DNA from: Pseudomonas sp. SID14000
Lineage (GTDB): Bacteria; Pseudomonadota; Gammaproteobacteria; Pseudomonadales; Pseudomonadaceae
Assembly: GCF_002165135.1 (NCBI RefSeq)
Contig: NZ_NFZQ01000001.1
Location: forward strand, 434,001 to 498,000
DNA: 64,000 bases
Direction of reading: 5' to 3'
In this document: positions 61,314-64,000 of the stretch, piece after piece
Layout of the letters: every line of letters begins with the position of its first letter
Position numbering within the stretch: position 1 is the stretch's first letter
Notes under the pieces: generated by a model
Databases searched by the model: none
Seen by the model: the letters and a program-made list of their open reading frames with translations, nothing else
What the model was told of the DNA's origin: nothing
Program-made: the position numbers and the translations under genes

Positions 61314-62036
61314 TCAATCCACCTTCTCAAACTTCAAATCCCAAACCCCATGCCCCAGCCGCTCGCCGCGACGCTCGAACTTGGTGATCGGGCGCTCTTC
61401 CGGCCGTGGCACGTAGGTACCGTCGGCCGCACGGTTGCGATAGCCCGGGGCAGCGCTCATCACTTCCAGCATGTACTCGGCATACGGCTCCCAGTCGGTG
61501 GCCATGTGGAACACACCACCGGGCTTGAGCTTGCGCCGTACCAGCTCGGCGAACTCCAGCTGGACAATGCGGCGCTTGTGGTGGCGCGCCTTGTGCCATG
61601 GGTCAGGGAAGAACAGCATCAAGCGGTCGAGGCTGTTGTCCGCCACGCAGCGGTTCAGCACTTCGATGGCATCGCAGTCATATACCCGCAGGTTCTTCAG
61701 GCCCTGGGTCAGCACGCCGTTAAGCAGCGCGCCAACACCCGGGCGGTGTACTTCCACACCGATGAAGTCCTGTTCAGGCGCGGCAGCAGCCATTTCCAGC
61801 AGGGAATGACCCATGCCGAAGCCGATCTCCAGGGTGCGCGGCGCCGAACGGCCGAACACCTGGTCGTAGTCCACCGGGCTGTCAGCCAGCGGCAGGATGT
61901 ACAGCGGGCCGCCCTGCTCCAGGCCACGTTGCTGGCCTTCGGTCATGCGCCCGGCGCGCATCACGAAACTCTTGATGCGGCGGTGCGGGCGGGCTTCGCC
62001 GTCGGGGGTGATCGGCGTATCGTGCGATTCAGTCAT
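61314..62036 (-). CDS. trmB: tRNA (guanine-N7-)-methyltransferase TrmB
   Basis: 240 residues. It makes m7G46 in the variable loop of tRNA from SAM. The SAM-binding motif [16 protein letters not shown] is near 68-83, with [21 protein letters not shown] and [18 protein letters not shown] as family markers. It starts 9 bases after thiG in the same direction and shares its transcript. Confidence 0.96.
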   Translation of the reverse strand: MTESHDTPITPDGEARPHRRIKSFVMRAGRMTEGQQRGLEQGGPLYILPLADSPVDYDQVFGRSAPRTLEIGFGMGHSLLEMAAAAPEQDFIGVEVHRPGVGALLNGVLTQGLKNLRVYDCDAIEVLNRCVADNSLDRLMLFFPDPWHKARHHKRRIVQLEFAELVRRKLKPGGVFHMATDWEPYAEYMLEVMSAAPGYRNRAADGTYVPRPEERPITKFERRGERLGHGVWDLKFEKVD

Positions 62037-62045
62037 CAGGGGCTC

Positions 62046-62840
62046 TTACTTGATCAGACCATCCAGCGGCGAAGAGGCGCTGGCATAGAGTTTCTTCGGC
62101 ATACGACCGGCCAGGTAGGCCATGCGACCGGCGACGATGGCGTGCTTCATGGCCTCGGCCATCAGCACCGGCTGCTGGGCGTGGGCGATGGCCGAGTTCA
62201 TCAGCACCGCTTCGCAACCCATTTCCATGGCGATGGTGGCATCGGACGCGGTACCTACACCGGCATCGACCAGCACCGGCACCTTGGACTCTTCCAGGAT
62301 GATCTGCAGGTTGTAGGGATTGCAGATACCCAGGCCGGTACCGATCAGGCCAGCCAGGGGCATGACCGCGATGCAGCCGGCTTCGGCCAGCTGGCGGGCG
62401 ATAATCGGATCATCGCTGGTGTAAACCATTACATCGAAACCGTCCTTGACCAACACTTCGGCGGCCTTGAGGGTTTCGATCACATTGGGGAACAGGGTTT
62501 TCTGATCGGCCAGCACTTCCAGCTTGACCAGGTTGTGGCCATCCAGCAGCTCGCGCGCCAGGCGGCAGGTGCGCACGGCTTCGACTGCGTCGTAGCAACC
62601 AGCGGTATTCGGCAGGATGGTGTAGCGGTCCGGTGGCAGCACATCGAGCAGGTTCGGCTCGCCCGGGTTCTGGCCGATGTTGGTGCGGCGCACGGCAACG
62701 GTGACGATCTCGGCACCCGAGGCCTCGATGGCCAGGCGGGTTTCTTCCATGTCGCGGTACTTGCCGGTACCGACCAGCAGGCGCGACTGGAAAGTACGCC
62801 CGGCCAGGGTGAAGGGCTTGTCGCTACGAACGTTGCTCAT
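62046..62840 (-). CDS. thiG: Thiazole synthase ThiG
   Basis: 264 residues. With ThiS thiocarboxylate, deoxyxylulose phosphate and dehydroglycine it builds the thiazole of thiamine. The TIM barrel has the Schiff-base Lys106 in [30 protein letters not shown] near the start and [31 protein letters not shown] near the end. It is in the thiS-thiG-trmB operon, 53 bases after thiS. Confidence 0.97.
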   Translation of the reverse strand: MSNVRSDKPFTLAGRTFQSRLLVGTGKYRDMEETRLAIEASGAEIVTVAVRRTNIGQNPGEPNLLDVLPPDRYTILPNTAGCYDAVEAVRTCRLARELLDGHNLVKLEVLADQKTLFPNVIETLKAAEVLVKDGFDVMVYTSDDPIIARQLAEAGCIAVMPLAGLIGTGLGICNPYNLQIILEESKVPVLVDAGVGTASDATIAMEMGCEAVLMNSAIAHAQQPVLMAEAMKHAIVAGRMAYLAGRMPKKLYASASSPLDGLIK

Positions 62841-62893
62841 CGTTGTTCCTCGGGAAAAGGTTGCTGGGCTTGCAGGTGAATCGCCGGCCGGAA

Positions 62894-63094
62894 TCAGCCG
62901 CCACCGATGGCGTGGACCACTTCGACCTGGTCGCCGTCGTTCAACAGCGTGCTGTCGTGCTGGCTACGCGGCACGATGTCCAGGTTCAGCTCCACCGCTA
63001 CGCGGCGTCCGGTCAGCTCCAGACGGGCCAGCAGGGCCGCGACACTTTCGCCAGCGGGCAATTCGTAAGGTTCACCGTTCAGTTGAATGCGCAT
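62894..63094 (-). CDS. thiS: Sulfur carrier protein ThiS
   Basis: 66 residues from the ATG at 63094. Ubiquitin-like sulfur carrier whose C-terminal Gly-Gly (VVHAIGGG) is adenylated and thiocarboxylated to supply sulfur to Thi[26 protein letters not shown] is the expected beta-grasp start. The longer frame to 63109 is less likely. Confidence 0.93.
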   Translation of the reverse strand: MRIQLNGEPYELPAGESVAALLARLELTGRRVAVELNLDIVPRSQHDSTLLNDGDQVEVVHAIGGG

Positions 63095-63197
63095 GCGCAC
63101 GGCCACCATTGTTCTTTGGGGGCCCGCATTCTAGCGCCGAACCCCCCTGCAACCCAAGGGCGGTGCGCGCCATTAGTCGCGATTGTGGACCACTCGA

Positions 63198-63569
63198 TCA
63201 ACCAAGCCGCCAGGCTGCCAGGCCCAGGCACAGCCAGCCGGCGAGGAAGCACAAGCCACCAAGCGGGGTGATGATGCCGAGCTTGCCCAGGCCGCTGAGG
63301 GTCAGCAGGTACAGGCTACCGGAGAACAGCACTATACCCACGGCAAACAGGCCGCCAGCCCAGCCGACCAAGCGCCCTGGCAGGTGCACCGAGAGCACGG
63401 CGACAGCGAAGATCGCCAGGGCATGTACCAGCTGGTAGGTCACACCGGTCTGGAAGATCGCCAGGTAATCGGCCGTCAGCCGGCTTTTAAGGCCGTGGGC
63501 GGCGAAAGCACCCAGAGCGACACCGGTGAAACCGAAAAAGGCGGCAAGCATCAGGAAGCTGCGAAGCAT
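63198..63569 (-). CDS. DUF423 small membrane protein
   Basis: 123 residues from the ATG at 63569 (the frame extends further without a site). Four helices with the DUF423 pattern: FLMLAAFFGFTGVALGAFAAHGLKSRL, FQTGVTYQLVHALAIFAVAVL, RLVGWAGGLFAVGIVLFSGSLYLLTL and ITPLGGLCFLAGWLCLGLAAW. Function unknown. It starts 65 bases from the divergent mtgA start. Confidence 0.88.
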   Translation of the reverse strand: MLRSFLMLAAFFGFTGVALGAFAAHGLKSRLTADYLAIFQTGVTYQLVHALAIFAVAVLSVHLPGRLVGWAGGLFAVGIVLFSGSLYLLTLSGLGKLGIITPLGGLCFLAGWLCLGLAAWRLG

Positions 63570-63633
63570 GGGACGACTCCTTGGATCGGGTCTGTATAAT
63601 GGCCCCTTCCACCCGTACGGCCAAGCCATCGCC

Positions 63634-64000
63634 ATGCTGCCAACCCTTCTCCGCCGCCTCTATCGTGCCCTGCTCTGGTTCGCTGCCGGCAGCATCGTGC
63701 TGGTGCTGGTGTTCCGCTGGGTGCCACCACCCGGTACGGCACTGATGGTCGAGCGCAAGGTGCAGTCCTGGGTGAATGGCGAGCCGATCGACCTGCAGCG
63801 CGACTGGGAGCCGTGGGAGAACATCTCCGACGATCTCAAAGTCGCGGTCATCGCTGGTGAGGACCAGAAGTTCGCCAACCACTGGGGCTTCGATATCCCG
63901 GCCATCCAGGCAGCGCTGGCCTACAACGAGCGCGGCGGCAGCATTCGCGGTGCCAGCACCCTGACCCAGCAGGTGGCCAAGAACCTGTTCCTGTGGTCCG
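63634..64000 (+). CDS. mtgA: Monofunctional peptidoglycan glycosyltransferase MtgA (3' end cut by window)
   Basis: The first 122 residues are seen. A membrane helix (LWFAAGSIVLVLVFRW, about 14-29) precedes the family-51 glycosyltransferase domain with the catalytic Glu76 in AGEDQKFANHWGFD and RGGSIRGASTLTQQVAKNLFL. It polymerises lipid II without a transpeptidase domain. The rest of the gene is outside the window. Confidence 0.94.
   Translation, partial: MLPTLLRRLYRALLWFAAGSIVLVLVFRWVPPPGTALMVERKVQSWVNGEPIDLQRDWEPWENISDDLKVAVIAGEDQKFANHWGFDIPAIQAALAYNERGGSIRGASTLTQQVAKNLFLWS

Overview
The window is a stretch of Pseudomonas chromosome, most likely from the P. putida group. The support is the gene order (trmL/secB/grxC/gpmI, betT-betIBA, aroK-aroB-damX-gltB-gltD-hemE, pilMNOPQ-ponA, priA-argS, pilT-yggS-proC-metXW-rdgB-hemW, trmB-thiG-thiS-mtgA), high GC, and many REP elements of the types known from P. 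putida. No prophage, integrase, IS transposase, CRISPR array, rRNA or tRNA was seen. Almost everything is core housekeeping DNA. Both ends cut genes: an unknown anchored protein on the left and mtgA on the right.

Layout. 0-7.6 kb: trmL diverges from an unknown membrane-anchored gene. The yibN-grxC-secB operon runs opposite gpmI, followed by an EnvC-like factor, ctpA and a divergent polysaccharide deacetylase (cell envelope and division). 7.8-14.3 kb: osmoprotection locus, with the choline transporter BetT divergent from betI-betB-betA and a perfect palindromic BetI-type operator. 14.5-21.7 kb: ion and osmotic homeostasis (NhaP2, MscK-like channel), then SelO and thioredoxin 2. 21.7-25.6 kb: a small accessory patch, with a HigBA toxin-antitoxin pair, an orphan ParA-like ATPase, and a LysR regulator divergent from an MFS transporter. 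25.7-37.1 kb, mostly minus strand: OB-fold stress protein, hemE, gltD, gltB, damX, aroB, aroK. 37.1-43.4 kb: a compact pilM-pilN-pilOP-pilQ cluster in which PilO and PilP appear fused, divergent from PBP1a (ponA). 43.8-48.7 kb: maeB, secreted nuclease, rpmE, priA. 48.9-54 kb: argS, SPOR protein, TM2 protein, NlpC/P60 hydrolase, pilT. 54-60.5 kb: plus-strand run yggS-proC-yggT-metX-metW-DUF4426-rdgB-hemW-DUF3392. 60.5-64 kb: an 800-bp gap that does not look empty, then trmB, thiG, thiS, DUF423 and the start of mtgA.

The most interesting non-obvious content is the 60.5-61.3 kb gap. It holds a probable 36-residue small protein gene with its own ribosome binding site and terminator. It also holds a strong candidate for a ~95-nt small RNA (promoter, two hairpins, terminator) whose 5' sequence is repeated about 257 bp upstream. 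Other points: a near-perfect ~240-bp palindrome after ponA; an 18-bp GntR-like palindrome upstream of hemE; the HigBA pair with a legible promoter and operator; the rpmE terminator embedded in the start of the downstream nuclease gene; interlocking start codons of trmL and its divergent neighbour; and the fused or shortened type IV pilus alignment proteins. No wholly new multi-gene system was found.
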